Of a stretch of DNA of 64,000 nt, positions 24,879 through 36,311 are shown one piece after another; the stretch's first letter is position 1, and each line of letters opens with the position of its first letter. The notes beneath the pieces are model-generated. The model made no database searches. It was given only the letters and a program-made list of their open reading frames with translations, and had not been told where the DNA came from. Made by a program: the position numbers and the translations under genes. Source of the stretch: Arthrinium phaeospermum (lineage: Eukaryota; Ascomycota; Sordariomycetes; Amphisphaeriales; Apiosporaceae); assembly GCA_006503535.1 (NCBI GenBank), contig QYRS01000011.1, forward strand, positions 868,001 through 932,000. The letters are read 5' to 3'.

Positions 24879-25972
24879 GATAGTCTAGGGAAGGAGACCG
24901 GACTTATGACAACTATGCCCACGATGATAATAAGGCATGTCCAGCATTGATCGATTTAATATATGACCTACTGAGTTACGCAAGCAAGCCTGCCACCAGG
25001 CAGACACTTTCGACGGAAGAATCTAGTTGCCTCGCCGGGTGGAGGATCACGGGTGGTCGACAGAAACACTATACCTAGGAATGATATTACTTACTGTATC
25101 TGGTGCTTAGCGCCCCCATAAGTGCGTACCAGCAACTCCGCAAGGGGCCCCGATACTGCGTCACAGGACTGCACAGCCAATCACTCCACTCGCATATGAA
25201 CCGCGTCCCGGGACTCAATGAGGACGACGATTGGATTGGCTCGAGTTGGCTGAGCGAACGCGTGTCTTTGTTGGCGCACACAAGCTGCTGCCGGCCTTCT
25301 CGTTTCCCCCGGCGTCTCCCTCGTCCGGTGTGGCGCGAATGGAGCCGGAGCCGAACTGTTTAACTGGCCCAAGCCGGTCATGAATCTGAACCGGATGGCC
25401 GGGGCAGCGTAGACCGACTCTTCCCCTATTCAGCTCGATGGCCAGTATCACCGTACCGAATATCACAGGAGAGTCGCAGCGTCTTTGCGTAGGCACGTAT
25501 CTCTGTATGTATAAATATAGCCCGATGTAAATCAACGTTGTATAGTTGCAGATATTAAGAGTACACTAAAATACATATCTTCATTGTCGTAAAAGCATAA
25601 GTCGTAAATGGAGGAGGCACCTCTTGTTCCCAGTTTTTTCCCCTATGCCTTCCCTCCATGGTAAACCGACCCCCCGTCCCAAAGATGATGAGATGCTTCG
25701 TATATCCCGAACCATGCAGATGATTGATGCCTTGCCGAATATTTCCCTCCAGGCCAATGAAATAATGCAACGGAACACCGTGGGTATCGATCTCATGCTC
25801 CTTCCTCCCTTTCCTGCCCCGGATCGATTCGTTTTTGACTTTCCGAGGACCGTTCCCAAATGCCTGCCCCATCCATGCTAATTACCCAAGGAGCAGAGAA
25901 CACATAAACAAATGAAATAAATAATGAAGACGGGAGGCAAATGTGTGTAAGCCCTGCCCGCCCCCCTTATTT
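24879..25972. other. Spacer, no gene seen
   Basis: 1.1 kb between two minus-strand genes. It should contain the F-box gene promoter and the 3' region of the Sec2-like gene. No supported coding. Confidence 0.55.
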
Positions 25973-27076
25973 TTAGCGAGGAGCGTTGGCACCCTCCACG
26001 TCCTCCTCGCCGAGGATGCGCGAGATGCGCTCGATGCGGGCGACGGACCCCTCGAGCCGCTCGAGCCGGCCGCGCTTCTCGTCCTCGCGGCGCTCGAGGA
26101 CGCCCACCCGCTCCTCGAGCTGGGCCCGCGCCCGCCGCTCGCTGGCCACCATCTCGTTGGCCTGCTCGAACAGCGTGACGCTGAGCTCCTCCACCTCGCG
26201 GCTCGTCTCGTTGAGCCGGCCCTCGGCCGCCTGCCGCAGCGACTGCTCCCGTGTCAGCGCCTCCATCAGGTCGTCCGCGCTCGGCGTCGGCGACGGGAGC
26301 GGGTGCGGGTGCAGGGACGACGGGTCTTTTGCCGCCGCCGCCGCCGCCGCCGACGAGAACAAGGCGGATGATGCCATGAAGGAGCCGCGCGTGACGGCTG
26401 CTGCTGCGGCCGCCGACTGCTGCGAGCTGTGGTTGCTGTGGTTGTTGGCGGCGAGGTTGGGCGTCGATTTGCGCGGGGAGAGGAGCTGGCTGATACGGGA
26501 GGAGGCCGCTTGCGCGACGGCGCCGCCGAAGAAACCCGACCCCCGGGGCGAGGGGGCCTCGGTGACCGCCGTGGAGGGGCGGGAGTTTCGGGTGGAGGCG
26601 GCGCCCGAGTTCATGATGCCGAGGCCGTTCATGGACGAGGACAGCGGCCTCGCGGCGGACGATGACGACATGGTGGTGGCGGTGGTGGCCGTGGGGGCGG
26701 CGCTGCTCATGGAGGCGGCCCGCAGGCGCGACAGCTCGTCCTCGTAGTCGGCCCAGCGGTCGACGGCGGCGGTGGCCTTCTTGTTGAGCAGGTGGACCTG
26801 GGCCTCGAGGTCGGCAATCTGCTTCTGGGCCTCGAGCAGGGCCGTGTGCGGGTCCGAGACGGACAGGAAGGGCAGCGAGTTCCCACAGTGCGGGCAGCAG
26901 GGCGAGGTGCTCCGCGACCGCGGTCGGCCCTTGGCCGTCGTCGTGGTCGACCGGGGCCGCGTGGGGGTAGAGGGGTTGTTCGTCGCTGGTGTCGCGGTGT
27001 TGGTGGTGCTATTTGGTGGGTGGGTTTTCATCGTGAGAGGGGTGGGCGGTAGCGTCATGGTCATTACTTTCGACAT
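25973..27076 (-). CDS. Sec2-type GDP/GTP exchange factor
   Basis: A single exon of 367 residues. Sec2 proteins activate the Rab GTPase Sec4 on secretory vesicles through a long coiled coil. Here a Thr/Pro/Ser-rich N-terminus leads to a CPHCGNSLPFLS zinc-knuckle-like motif. Then come helices EAQKQIADLEAQVHLLNKK and AVDRWADYEDELSRLR, a disordered Ser/Ala region with a seven-alanine run, and a C-terminal coiled coil containing LTREQSLRQAAEGRLNE, VEELSVTLFEQANEM and RARAQLEERVGVLERR. This last block matches the Sec2p domain. The protein is shorter than yeast Sec2 (over 700 residues), which is usual for this filamentous-fungus form as far as I recall. Confidence 0.8.
   Translation of the reverse strand: MSKVMTMTLPPTPLTMKTHPPNSTTNTATPATNNPSTPTRPRSTTTTAKGRPRSRSTSPCCPHCGNSLPFLSVSDPHTALLEAQKQIADLEAQVHLLNKKATAAVDRWADYEDELSRLRAASMSSAAPTATTATTMSSSSAARPLSSSMNGLGIMNSGAASTRNSRPSTAVTEAPSPRGSGFFGGAVAQAASSRISQLLSPRKSTPNLAANNHSNHSSQQSAAAAAAVTRGSFMASSALFSSAAAAAAAKDPSSLHPHPLPSPTPSADDLMEALTREQSLRQAAEGRLNETSREVEELSVTLFEQANEMVASERRARAQLEERVGVLERREDEKRGRLERLEGSVARIERISRILGEEDVEGANAPR
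26331..26352. repeat. GCC trinucleotide run coding poly-alanine
   Basis: About seven GCC/GCG units lie inside the Sec2-like gene and encode the alanine run in its disordered middle. This is a likely site of length variation. Confidence 0.7.
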
Positions 27077-28601
27077 GATCGCAAGGCCACTAACACTGCA
27101 ATGCGTCTATGCGGGCGGGTTGGCGGTGTTGCGGTGCGGGCTCTTCTAATATTGCCTTTTAGGTCCTTGATGCCCCTGTGCAATTGAATTGAATTGCTCT
27201 GGGTCCCAAATCTTCTGTTTCTTGTTGAAAAAGTCGTGTGTTTCGTTTTTGTCTTTCAAGTTGTTTGTCAATCGGTTCCAATTACCCCAAGGCATGCAAT
27301 GCTCTGCGGTCAGTGTGCAGCGCAAATATTCCGGGGGGCTGACAGATTAGTTTTATGGTGTTCCTCTTTTTAGTCGATCGCAAGAATGCCCGAGCATGAC
27401 GTCCACGGCAGAGATCAGTCGTAGATTCCTGCCAGAAACCCAAGAAAACAAGGCGGGAAATTGGAAGGTTGGGCAAAAGTGGCAGCGAAGACGTCAATTC
27501 TTATTTGTCGCGCTCGGCCTACCAACCATCACCCCAATCTGTCGTACATGGACATTACATTGCCAATTGATCTGCCGCGCAATACCATCCGAAAAATCAG
27601 GTTCCAGGATCTGGCCTGCGGCGGAGGCTATGTTTCTGGCCTGGCCAGAGCCCAAATCAATCATCAATCCAATGCGAGAGGGCTGCTGGATGTTCCAGAC
27701 ATGGGGGGTGCCGTCCTTGGGCGTCCCTGCGCGTCCCTGCTGAATCGAACCTACTGCAAGTACTGCTATTTCTGGGTGGCGGGGGTTCATGGATCTGCGC
27801 ATCACACAGAGGCGCAGTGGCCGCAATGAATGCCGTAGTCTCTACATACAATGCGCACTCTATTCTAATATTTAAGGGTCTCGCTTCTGGACACGGTCAT
27901 TCTGCTGCCGATTGATGACTGTTTTAGTCCATTTCATGGGACAGATCGGGAGGGTGGTTCTTCGTTATTACTGTATACCTGCAACAGCGCAAAGCCCCTG
28001 CGAGAACAAACCGGTCAAGTCTCAAGAATAAGCAGTTCTACGGAAACTATCCGTTTATTCCATTGACTGTTGTAACCTGGAGTAAGTGGAATAATCAAGA
28101 CAGGTCCTGTCAATAGAGAAGGTACGGTTTATTCCTGCAGCCTCTTGGCGCTTACTTGATGTGTCAATAACCCCCATACCCCCCTGTGGGAACTCGGGTT
28201 TAGCCTCGCCAGGGATTGATGATAGAAGGTTGTTTAGATGGCCAATTCGACGGTAGCCTTCCAGACATGGTCGTGGGCAGTTGCCATTGCTTCGGGCACT
28301 CCCTCAGGCTTTGTTTCAAATCAAGGTTAAAACTTGAAACTGCCGTACCAAGAGTTCAATCAATACAGCAGCAGCCAATGCGTTTCATTTCCGTGTAATG
28401 AACCAGTCGACACAGCGGCCAATACATGTCGTCATGTCGTCGAAATGCCGCCTTCACGTCGCGACATGCCACACTTTAAGCCCCCCAAAGGGCTCGAGAG
28501 CCGGTGGTTCATTACCGACTCGATTTCAGCACGATTTCACTGACGGTAATTAATTGGACGTGGTGATGTATTTATGCAGCCGAGTTTGCGAGCACACCCT
28601 C
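27077..28601. other. Spacer, no gene seen
   Basis: 1.5 kb between two minus-strand genes. The open frames at 27396-27851 overlap on both strands and carry no motif. A near-perfect palindrome GACAGGTCCTGTC lies near 28100. Otherwise nothing was recognised. Confidence 0.5.
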
Positions 28602-29309
28602 TCAAAATGGCTTGGCGACTTTTCTGTTCTCATTCATGCCCGTCTCCGGGTCTCTGTACTCCTTCCAGCTGACGGGGTACATGTTATTGCCGGCCTCGCT
28701 CGTGGCCATGATGACGCCGAGTTCGTTGCTTGCGGTCGCGAGATAGTAGCTGGCCTGGTCACCCAGGGAAATCTAGTGAAACCGCCATGTTAGCCCACCT
28801 GGTCGCGGCCATCACCCAGGAGTAGCCAAAGGAGTAGGACTTACCACCTGCGCCCTCACAATATCACCGGGCCGGAAGCTCTCGTAGATCTTGACCTTGT
28901 CCTTCTCGGTCGCGCGCACGTCCTGGGGGCGGATGACGCCCTGCCACTCGGCCTCGAGCACGGTCTCGCCGACGACGAGGATGGCGACGGTGGCCTGGCG
29001 GGGCTGGATGCGGGTGACGCGGCAGAGCACGATGTTGCCGACCTCGGGCAGCACCTCGCGCTTTTCTGAGATGCCGGTCCGGGAGACGGAGATGGTGGGT
29101 AGCTGCTGGGCGGGCGCGGACGGGAGGCCGGCAATCTTGTTGAGGCGCTTGGCGGGGCCTGGCACGCTCTTCTTCTCGGGTTGCGCGACGGTCACGGTGC
29201 CCAGCACCGACGAGTACAGGTTCGCCTCGTGGATGTGGGTGCCGGGGCCGGCGACGTATTTGCTCGACGGGCCCAAGAGCTGGCCGGGAATGGCGATTGT
29301 TTGCGCCAT
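28602..29309 (-). CDS. CSL4: Exosome complex subunit Csl4
   Basis: Two exons, 28845-29309 and 28602-28772, separated by a 72 nt intron (GTAAGT...CACTAG), give 211 residues. Csl4 is one of the three S1/KH cap subunits of the RNA exosome, which degrades and trims RNA in nucleus and cytoplasm. The N-terminal domain starts IAIPGQLLGPSSKYVAGPGT. A Pro/Ala linker follows, then the S1 domain (PEVGNIVLCRVTRIQPRQA ... GVIRPQDVRATEKDK ... ESFRPGDIVRAQV). The second exon continues ISLGDQASYYLATASNELGV and ends in the conserved MYPVSWKEYRDPETG block. It is divergent from ERG2. Confidence 0.93.
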
Positions 29310-29900
29310 CGTCGTCGTGAGAGAGCGGCGGGCGGCTGTGGAGTGGAATGTGTGATGTCAACGCTTCACCAGCCAGGCACGATAAGAAATCCTACCAACT
29401 TTTTTTTTTCTTCCTGACGGCCTACAGCAAGTCGGAGTTTTTGGTCACTTTACCTCCGCGATCTCCCAGGGGAGCTGAACAGAGCGGGCTTGAGCTGGGA
29501 GCTGGGAAAAAAGGAGTGGGGCGCTGGAGGTTCTAGCGCAAGGATGCAATCTGTACTAAAATTGAGCTGCAGGCAAAGAGGAGCACCGAGTCGCCAGACA
29601 GGCTGATGATTGGAAAACAGCATCGAGCCATGCCATGCCAATGCAGCATCCCGGTTGCCGGATGGCAGTTAGTGCTGGCCATAATGGAAAGTAATAAGCC
29701 TGCAATGTCCGATGGGAATAGTAGTGCTGGTCCCCCAATTGCGCGCGCGCGCAGTTTTTTCTCTCTCGTCGCGATCGAGAATGCTCTTCTCTCACATCTC
29801 TCCTTTCCTTCAGTCACTCCTTTAATTGCTTCTCTCGGTATCTCGCCACCTCCAATTGGATATACTGATACATTGTTGTGAAACCCCCGGTTCGGCAGCC
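29310..29900. promoter_or_regulatory. Bidirectional CSL4/ERG2 promoter region
   Basis: 591 bp separate the start codons of two divergent conserved genes. The region holds a T tract near 29400-29410 next to CSL4 and a 12-base alternating GC run at 29741-29752 upstream of ERG2. No specific factor site was assigned. Confidence 0.55.
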
Positions 29901-30548
29901 ATGACGAGACTCTTCACCTACCTCGCCGTCCTCATCGGCGTGCTCTCGTCGCTGGTCTACCTGGTCGAGCAGAACGCCAACGCCTTCTACATCTTCAAGA
30001 CGGACCACCTGCAGGACCTGGCCAAGCGCGGCATCGCGGCGCACGGCAACGACACGCGCGGCATTGTGCGCTACATCACCTCGGAGCTGCACGGCCTGCA
30101 CCCCAACAACGTCAACCTGGACGAGGAGTACATCTTCAACAACGCCGGCGGCGCCATGGGCGCCATGTACATCATCCACGCCAGCGTCACCGAGTACCTC
30201 ATCATCTTCGGCACCGCCATTGGCACCGAGGGCCACACCGGCCGCCACACCGCCGACGACTACTTCCACATCCTGACGGGCGAGCAGTGGGCCTACACCC
30301 CCGGCGAGTACGACCCGGAGATCTACCCGGCCGGCTCCGTCCACCACCTGCGCCGCGGCACCGTCAAGCAGTACAAGATGCCTGATGCCTGCTTCGCCCT
30401 CGAGTACGCCCGCGGCTGGATCCCGCCCATGCTCTTCTTCGGCTTCGCCGACGGCCTCAGCTCCACCCTCGACTTCCCGACCCTTTGGCGCACCACCGTC
30501 GTCACCGGCCGCGAGATGATCAAGAACCTCTTGGTCGGCAAGTTCTAA
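29901..30548 (+). CDS. ERG2: C-8 sterol isomerase Erg2
   Basis: A single exon of 215 residues, beginning at the ATG at 29901. The open frame extends further upstream but only without a better ATG. Erg2 moves the sterol double bond from C8 to C7 in ergosterol biosynthesis at the endoplasmic reticulum. It shares a family with the mammalian sigma-1 receptor. The N-terminus (LFTYLAVLIGVLSSLVYLVE) is a membrane anchor. Family landmarks are YIFNNAGGAMGAMYIIHASV, EYLIIFGTAIGTEGHTGRH, the acidic TGEQWAYTPGEYDPE segment, and the amphipathic tail ARGWIPPMLFFGFADGLSST. Confidence 0.95.
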   Translation: MTRLFTYLAVLIGVLSSLVYLVEQNANAFYIFKTDHLQDLAKRGIAAHGNDTRGIVRYITSELHGLHPNNVNLDEEYIFNNAGGAMGAMYIIHASVTEYLIIFGTAIGTEGHTGRHTADDYFHILTGEQWAYTPGEYDPEIYPAGSVHHLRRGTVKQYKMPDACFALEYARGWIPPMLFFGFADGLSSTLDFPTLWRTTVVTGREMIKNLLVGKF

Positions 30549-31449
30549 GCCATTCAAATCTCGCGTGTGCGCCCCTCTCACTTTCAAGCGTGGCGCGGGC
30601 AGATTTCATGAAAGAAAAGGACATAGGGGGAAAGCAGAGCCTCAACATCTACGATCCCATTTTAGATTGTGTACGAATAAACGGCGAGAACGAATGAATC
30701 CTCGTCCATATATGTGTAATGGTAATAGGGGGGATGAAGAACATGTCTGCTCTCTGAAGGAGCTATGACATAGCGTACATGTTCAAAGAAAAAAAAAAGA
30801 CTACAATCAACTTTCTTCTGCGGAGGTGGCTGGCTGTCATCTAGCGTGACCCAGAAAAGCAAGTTCAATGGTACCTATAGGACCATAACGTTGTATCCAG
30901 TAGACTTGTGAATAGATACATATGTACGAAGTATGTACATATATATGTATGTATGTACGGAGTATGTATGTATGCAAGTTACCAATGCCCCTGAATGCTA
31001 TTGTGCTGTGCTAGGTATATAATGTTCCGAGGCTTTGCTGATATCCCAACGTATACCATGGCAATCCTTCTGCACTACAAGGCATGAGGCATCATGTCGC
31101 GTATTACACACGAGGGCATGCCCACTCATTCTGTGTCGTCAGTGGCAAGACAGATTGTTCCACAGGGCAACTGCAATATGGAAGATTCGATTTGGTCAAC
31201 TTTGCTGTAGTGACTTTTGATTACCTCCCAACGCCTGGCTGATGCAATGAACAATGCCTTCTATCTATCGGGCTCTTTTCTATCAATAGTCTTGATGTGC
31301 CGTTTATACCTCTCGGTGTCTACTGGCACGGTCGGGACTACTCTTCCTTCTTCTCGTTGCTCTGCTAAGATAGAGGAGATCCTCGGCCCGTTCCATTCCT
31401 CTTTGTTGGTGCCTGATGGATTGCCCCTGGTCTTCGGATGTTGCGCGAT
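30549..31449. other. Convergent spacer of ERG2 and PUS4
   Basis: 900 bp between convergent genes. It contains an AATAAA near 30674 that could serve ERG2 3'-end formation, and the GTAT-rich repeat listed separately. No coding was supported. Confidence 0.55.
30918..30975. repeat. Imperfect GTAT/TATG tetranucleotide tract
   Basis: Interrupted TATG/GTAC/GTAT units over about 58 bases (for example ATGTATGTATGTACGG and GTATGTATGTATG) downstream of ERG2. A simple-sequence repeat with no evident function. Confidence 0.7.
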
Positions 31450-32971
31450 CTAGGCAGTGGTAGCATCCTTGTCCTTAGGAGAAGACGACTTTCTTTCCCT
31501 TGAAGAGGGTCGGATGTTACTCTTCTTTGCTGGGCTGCTAGGGGCCTCGGGCTCCTCTGACGCCTTCCGCTTTCGGGGAGGCGATACTGGAGGCGATACC
31601 TCAACTGACTTTTGAGCATCACTCTGGGCTGGTGCCGCTCTCGTGGGTGGGTGGGAAGGTGCCTTGTTAGTCTTGGAGTTCCACTGGACCAACATCTTCT
31701 CCAGCGGCGGTGCCCATGCCTCTTCGCCCTTGCTAAGATCCTCGAATTCCAGGCAGTTCTCGGTGCCGAGCACGAAATCGCCTTGGCGACTCCTGCACAA
31801 TTCGGCCATCATCGCTGCCGATCCAACCTTGAGACCCAGATCATGACAGAAACTACGCACGTAGAAACCCGACGTGACGGTCATCCGGATGCGCACCGCA
31901 GCAGGGCCCTTGCCGTCCCATGGTGGCGGTGTGTTTGGGTCTGGAGAAGGCGGGATCAGATTCGAGCCTCTGCCCTGCTTAGGGGGTGGGGCCTCTCCAA
32001 GTGCACCAGACATCAAGGCCGGTGTTTTTTGAGCATTCTTTTTGTTTTGCTTGTTGCGCTTCTTGTTTCTGTCATAGACGAGCGCATCCACGCTCTCATC
32101 GGCCTGTCGCTTGAAGTCTTCATGGTCGGCTAAGGCCTTGTTCTCCTCGGCCTCCTCTTCAGGTGTACGTTTCTCCTTGGTCATTTGGTCTTTTTCAATC
32201 TTCCAAACCTGCTCGGCGAACTGGCGCTCGAAAGTGGTGGCATCCTCGGCTGGCCAGCGGTGGTTGTGCGTGCCAGGCTCATACCATTCCACCATCTCCA
32301 AATCGGTAACGTTAACCTCTCTGGTTTGTATCTCTCTCGGGATGGGCTTTCCCTCCCGTGCATACTCGTACAAAGGCTTGCCTTCCATCTTCAGGGCCGA
32401 GTATAGGGGAGGCATCTGCTGCAGGGTCCCCCGGAAAGAGTTCAGGGCCTCTTCCACCATAGGCTTGGTGATGTGATCATAACCCGTCTTCTTCAACACC
32501 TTTCCGACGCGGTCGTATGTGTCCGTGCTTGCGCCAAACACAACGACCGTCTCATACGTCTTGGTGCAGTCCAAGAAGGACTGTAGCGACTTGGTGCCCT
32601 TTCCGACGCCCAGAATCAGCACGCCCGTAGCAAGAGGATCCAGAGTACCTCCATGGCCCATCTTCACCCGAAGGTCATTCTTGCCAAACCCGCGCCTCTT
32701 CCGTCTGTTGTTTGATTCTTGAGACCGTTTTGACGCCTCCTCTTCGAGCATGGGCTTGAAAAAGCTGGAGGGGTTGAAGTGGTGCTGGCAGTCTCGGATG
32801 ACTTGAGCAGAGCTCATACCAACAGGCTTGTTGATAGCTACAGAAATCGGGTTGCATCAGCATGCGCCTTGGGGCAACAGAGGGCCAGGTAGCGCAGAAA
32901 AACATACCGAATACGCCATCGAGAACAGGGCGCGACGCTGCCATCTTGAGGAATTGCGCTGCGCCTCTCAT
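31450..32971 (-). CDS. PUS4: tRNA pseudouridine(55) synthase Pus4 (TruB family)
   Basis: Two exons, 32908-32971 and 31450-32837, with a 70 nt intron (GTATGT...CTGTAG), give 483 residues. The enzyme converts uridine 55 of tRNA T-loops to pseudouridine. Across the splice the sequence reads LDGVFAINKPVGMSSAQV, the TruB start. The catalytic motif GHGGTLDPLATGVLILG carries the nucleophilic Asp. FGASTDTYDRVG, QMPPLYSALKMEGKPLYEYAR and SGFYVRSFCHDLG are further family blocks. Insertions rich in Lys/Glu and a disordered basic tail (SPPRKRKASEE) are fungal additions. Two in-frame ATGs (32971 and 32944) could give longer and shorter N-termini, relevant because Pus4 works in mitochondria and cytoplasm/nucleus. 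Confidence 0.92.
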
Positions 32972-33883
32972 TCGCAAGGTAGAGCGGGGAGATCCAATGC
33001 GATTCTGCAGGAGCAGGAAATCGCAGACGGGTGGCTACAAGACTGGCGCAGATGCCAGCAGCCGAGTTGGTTATTAGACCAACAATGAAGTTTGCGCTGG
33101 GCAATCACCTAGAACTGGTGCCAGGAAGGTAAGTTAATACGATGCGATTTTATGCCAGTGGAAGCGCAACGGTCAAGGCAACTCTCCGACTCAGAGAATT
33201 TACCAAAAAAAAAGTTAGAGCTTCTCGTCGCAGCAGAGGGATGGTCCCACCTGCTTGACCAAAAAAAAGCCAGGGCCCTAGGTCTTATCGCTATCGATTG
33301 GCGGTCGCGGTTCCTGTAGGTAGTACCCTCCCAAGCCTCCATTGGGGACCCTCTCTATTCAATTTATCCCTGTTAGGCAGATCAAGTCGCAGTACTTGGT
33401 GGAATGGCGGCCCATCCGCAAGAGCAACCGGCTTGGAGCTTGATCCCCTCCATGCCAAGTAGAGCTACAGGAAAGGCCATGGAATGGATATCCCAACGTT
33501 GAAGCTTCTCGCCTATGTAATTGAAGGCAAGGAATCCCATCCCCTCGTATGTACTCCGCAGCGCTGGTCAATCCACTGGAGTCAGTCGCGTGGTGGGCCC
33601 GGCCCATTAAGATCCAACGCGCCGCATCGCGCTTGTTACCCGCCATTTGATGCGACTATCACCTACTTCTCACTTCAATGCCATCCCTCCACGATAATCC
33701 CCCATTATCATACGGTTATATGTCTCGGCCCTGCCACTGCCGATCCATGTCGCCGATTGCCTTTCTATACCATCCAAACAACCTGCACAACATAGAGAGC
33801 CTCTCTTATTTACATGCAGCCTCTTCCAACCCTTCATACGCCTAAGACACTTTTTGCATGCTTCACGAGCCGCCCCCACAGTC
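32972..33883. other. Divergent promoter spacer
   Basis: 912 bp between PUS4 and the RFTS-domain gene, transcribed away from each other. Two A-rich tracts lie near 33207 and 33262. No coding was supported. Confidence 0.55.
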
Positions 33884-36311
33884 ATGGCTGGCCGTCGGCG
33901 ATTAAGGGCTACCTCGACTTCAACGGTCTCGACCGTTGACGAGGATGCCCTGCGCTTCAAGAAAGAAAACACCATCTTGAAGCCTGCCCATCCCCCAGAC
34001 GAGAAACTGAGCGACAACTGGCCATGTTTCCTGCTCGAGGACGCCACGGTCTACGACAGTCGTGGCGAGATCGCCAGCGTGCTCCATGTCGACTTTGAAG
34101 GCCCATACGTCATTCGTGGTCGCCTGAACATTGAGCAAGACCAGGTCATATACCGTAAGGCTGCCATCAAAGTTTATTTCAAGAACCGAGGCTCACATTA
34201 TCATGTCATTCCAGTACAAAAAGGGCACGCAAAAGACAAATCCGCCTGGATTGAAATCCCGAGATCGACGTCCTACTCCATCGGTGTCAATGACGAAGAT
34301 GTTCCTGTCATATGGGCACAAGGGAACTCGGGATGGTTCGAGATTGCTCCTTCGGACAAGTATGCATCCACGGCAAGTGCCATGTTCGAGGCCGTTATCC
34401 TCCATTACAACATAATTGCCCAGTATGAGGCAGAGTTAGCGCGGGCCGAAGAAGAGGAGAAGAAAAAGCCAAGGAGCAAACAAAAAAAGCTACAACTCAA
34501 GGACATAACTCTCGACATCGACAATGTTCTCTTTAACTATGCTGTGGCTGTTGGTGATGGCGTCACCCACGAAGAGGCTGTCCAAAGATGCAAGACCCAA
34601 GCCTTGTTCCTTTTGTGGCAGTTTCCTAAGCATACTCAGTTCTTCAATTGGCTCAGTGCACAGGTACCAGATGTTATACAAAAGGTAAACAGCAAGCTTA
34701 ATATTACAACAGCTGCCACGAAAACAGAACCAGAGAGGCGTGCTTCGCGGCAGAGGACTACAGACTCTGATTCGGCCGAGTCCAAATCCAAGGGGAAAGG
34801 GAAGGCTGTGGAGAACCAAGCCGTACCAAGGAGCCTCCGCAGCAGCCAACATGTTGAATCGCCTGTGGTTGACTTGACTAGTGATGACCAAAAGCCTTCC
34901 AGGACACGATCAAATAAAGGCAAACAAAGGTCAACACCGGACACCAAGACAAACGCTGCAGCACCTGTTGATGTAGAAATGCACGACTTTGCACAATCTG
35001 AGATGGCCTTACGACCGCGCACTCCTGCACGTCAGACGCCACAGTTAGAGCCAGGTCTGCCCACGTTACTCGATGTTCTCAATGAAGAACGAGCCAAGAT
35101 ATTGGAAGACTTGGGTAACGGTAAAGCAAAGAAGCATCCCGACGACATGAATCATAACACTTGGCAGACAAAAGTTTACATGTCCTGCAAAGTACAGAAC
35201 TATCAGTCCAAGGAAGAGATATTCACCTACTATGCAAAGGACTTAGCACACAGTTTAAGTCCGGAGTGGCACAAGAGCGCGCTATACAGATGGGCCAAGG
35301 ACAATGCGAACTCAAGACCTACCCTCCAGCACATCACAGAGCAAGATATATTGGCTCTTACAAGACGTCAGAAGGCACCCGAAAGAGCAAAGCCGAATCG
35401 TTCAGCTGCGGCTGTGACAGAAACTAGTGGGAAGGTTCCCATCAGAAGCGGTCGTCCGACTCCAAAGGCTGCAGGATTACGCCCATCACTGGGAGGCAAA
35501 AAGCGCCCCAGAGGCCTGGACAGTGACGACGACGAGATGGAGGTCGATGATGGATTGCCGTTCAGGAAAACGGCGAAGACATCCGAGTTCTTCACCGACT
35601 CAGAAAATCATGAATTGGACGACTCGGAAGCCTCTGAAGAGGAAACGCTCGAGAGTAGTGATACGAAGGCGCTAACACGTATTGCTATTCACGCAGAGAG
35701 GATACCTTCGATGAAAGCGCAGGGGCCCAACCAGACCTGGACCTGCCAAGAGCCCGATTGCGAGTACTTGGTTCGTAGTGCTGATGAAGAAGAAGGCCAG
35801 GATCTCATCCGCAAGCACTTCGACGCGCACGAGAAGGAAGCGAGCGATGAGGCCAAGGAGCGCGAACTCAACAAAATTAACCTCGCCATGGCAGAGGGCG
35901 AACGAGGGCATATGCCTATAAAGTATGCTTATATCCCCCCTTTCTTTATTCAAGTTTACTTTCCCCCATCTGCTTGATTGTTCCAATACCCGGTATCCAC
36001 CTACAGGTTCGGGACTTCTGGCAGATCAGCGATAACGGCGTGATTGCCTTACGTTCTGCTTCCCTTTGCTCCCTGTTCTGGGACATTGGCTCAATCGGCA
36101 GCACTGACATTGACATCACGGCCCCAATCTTTATTTGCTTTATTCTCTTTTCTACATACACTGAGACATCGACCGCCTTGCAATCTTTCGACTAACGCCA
36201 ACATCTAGCCATCTTCTTGACAAGATTCGCCGTACAGGCGAGCAAAAGAACCAAACAAAGATTGGCGACCGTGTCGTCCCGCAGCCCATCAAGCGCTCCT
36301 TGCTTGTTTGA
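33884..36311 (+). CDS. RFTS (DNMT1 replication-foci) domain protein, Raf2/DIM-7-like
   Basis: Exon 1 is 33884-35922. A 286 nt intron (GTATGC...ATCTAG) precedes exon 2, 36209-36311. The total is 713 residues. Residues about 35-200 (LSDNWPCFLLEDATVYDSRG, VLHVDFEGPYVIRGRLN) resemble the replication-foci targeting domain of DNMT1, which fungi also carry in heterochromatin proteins of the Raf2/Dos2 and DIM-7 type. A basic, Ser-rich disordered middle follows. Near the C-terminus a C2H2-like finger (TWTCQEPDCEYL ... RKHFDAHE) precedes NHLLDKIRRTGE, completed by the second exon. There is no methyltransferase domain. Raf2 and DIM-7 belong to Cul4 complexes that direct H3K9 methylation; that role here is inference. 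I prefer the ATG at 33884 because the frame upstream has no other ATG. Confidence 0.65.

Noticed and set aside
25943..27149. Plus-strand frames over the Sec2-like gene
   Set aside because: Shadows of the minus-strand coiled-coil gene; no motif.
27720..27770. Possible tRNA T-loop (GGTTCGATTC on the minus strand)
   Set aside because: The flanking bases do not pair into a T-stem and no matching acceptor or anticodon arm was found.
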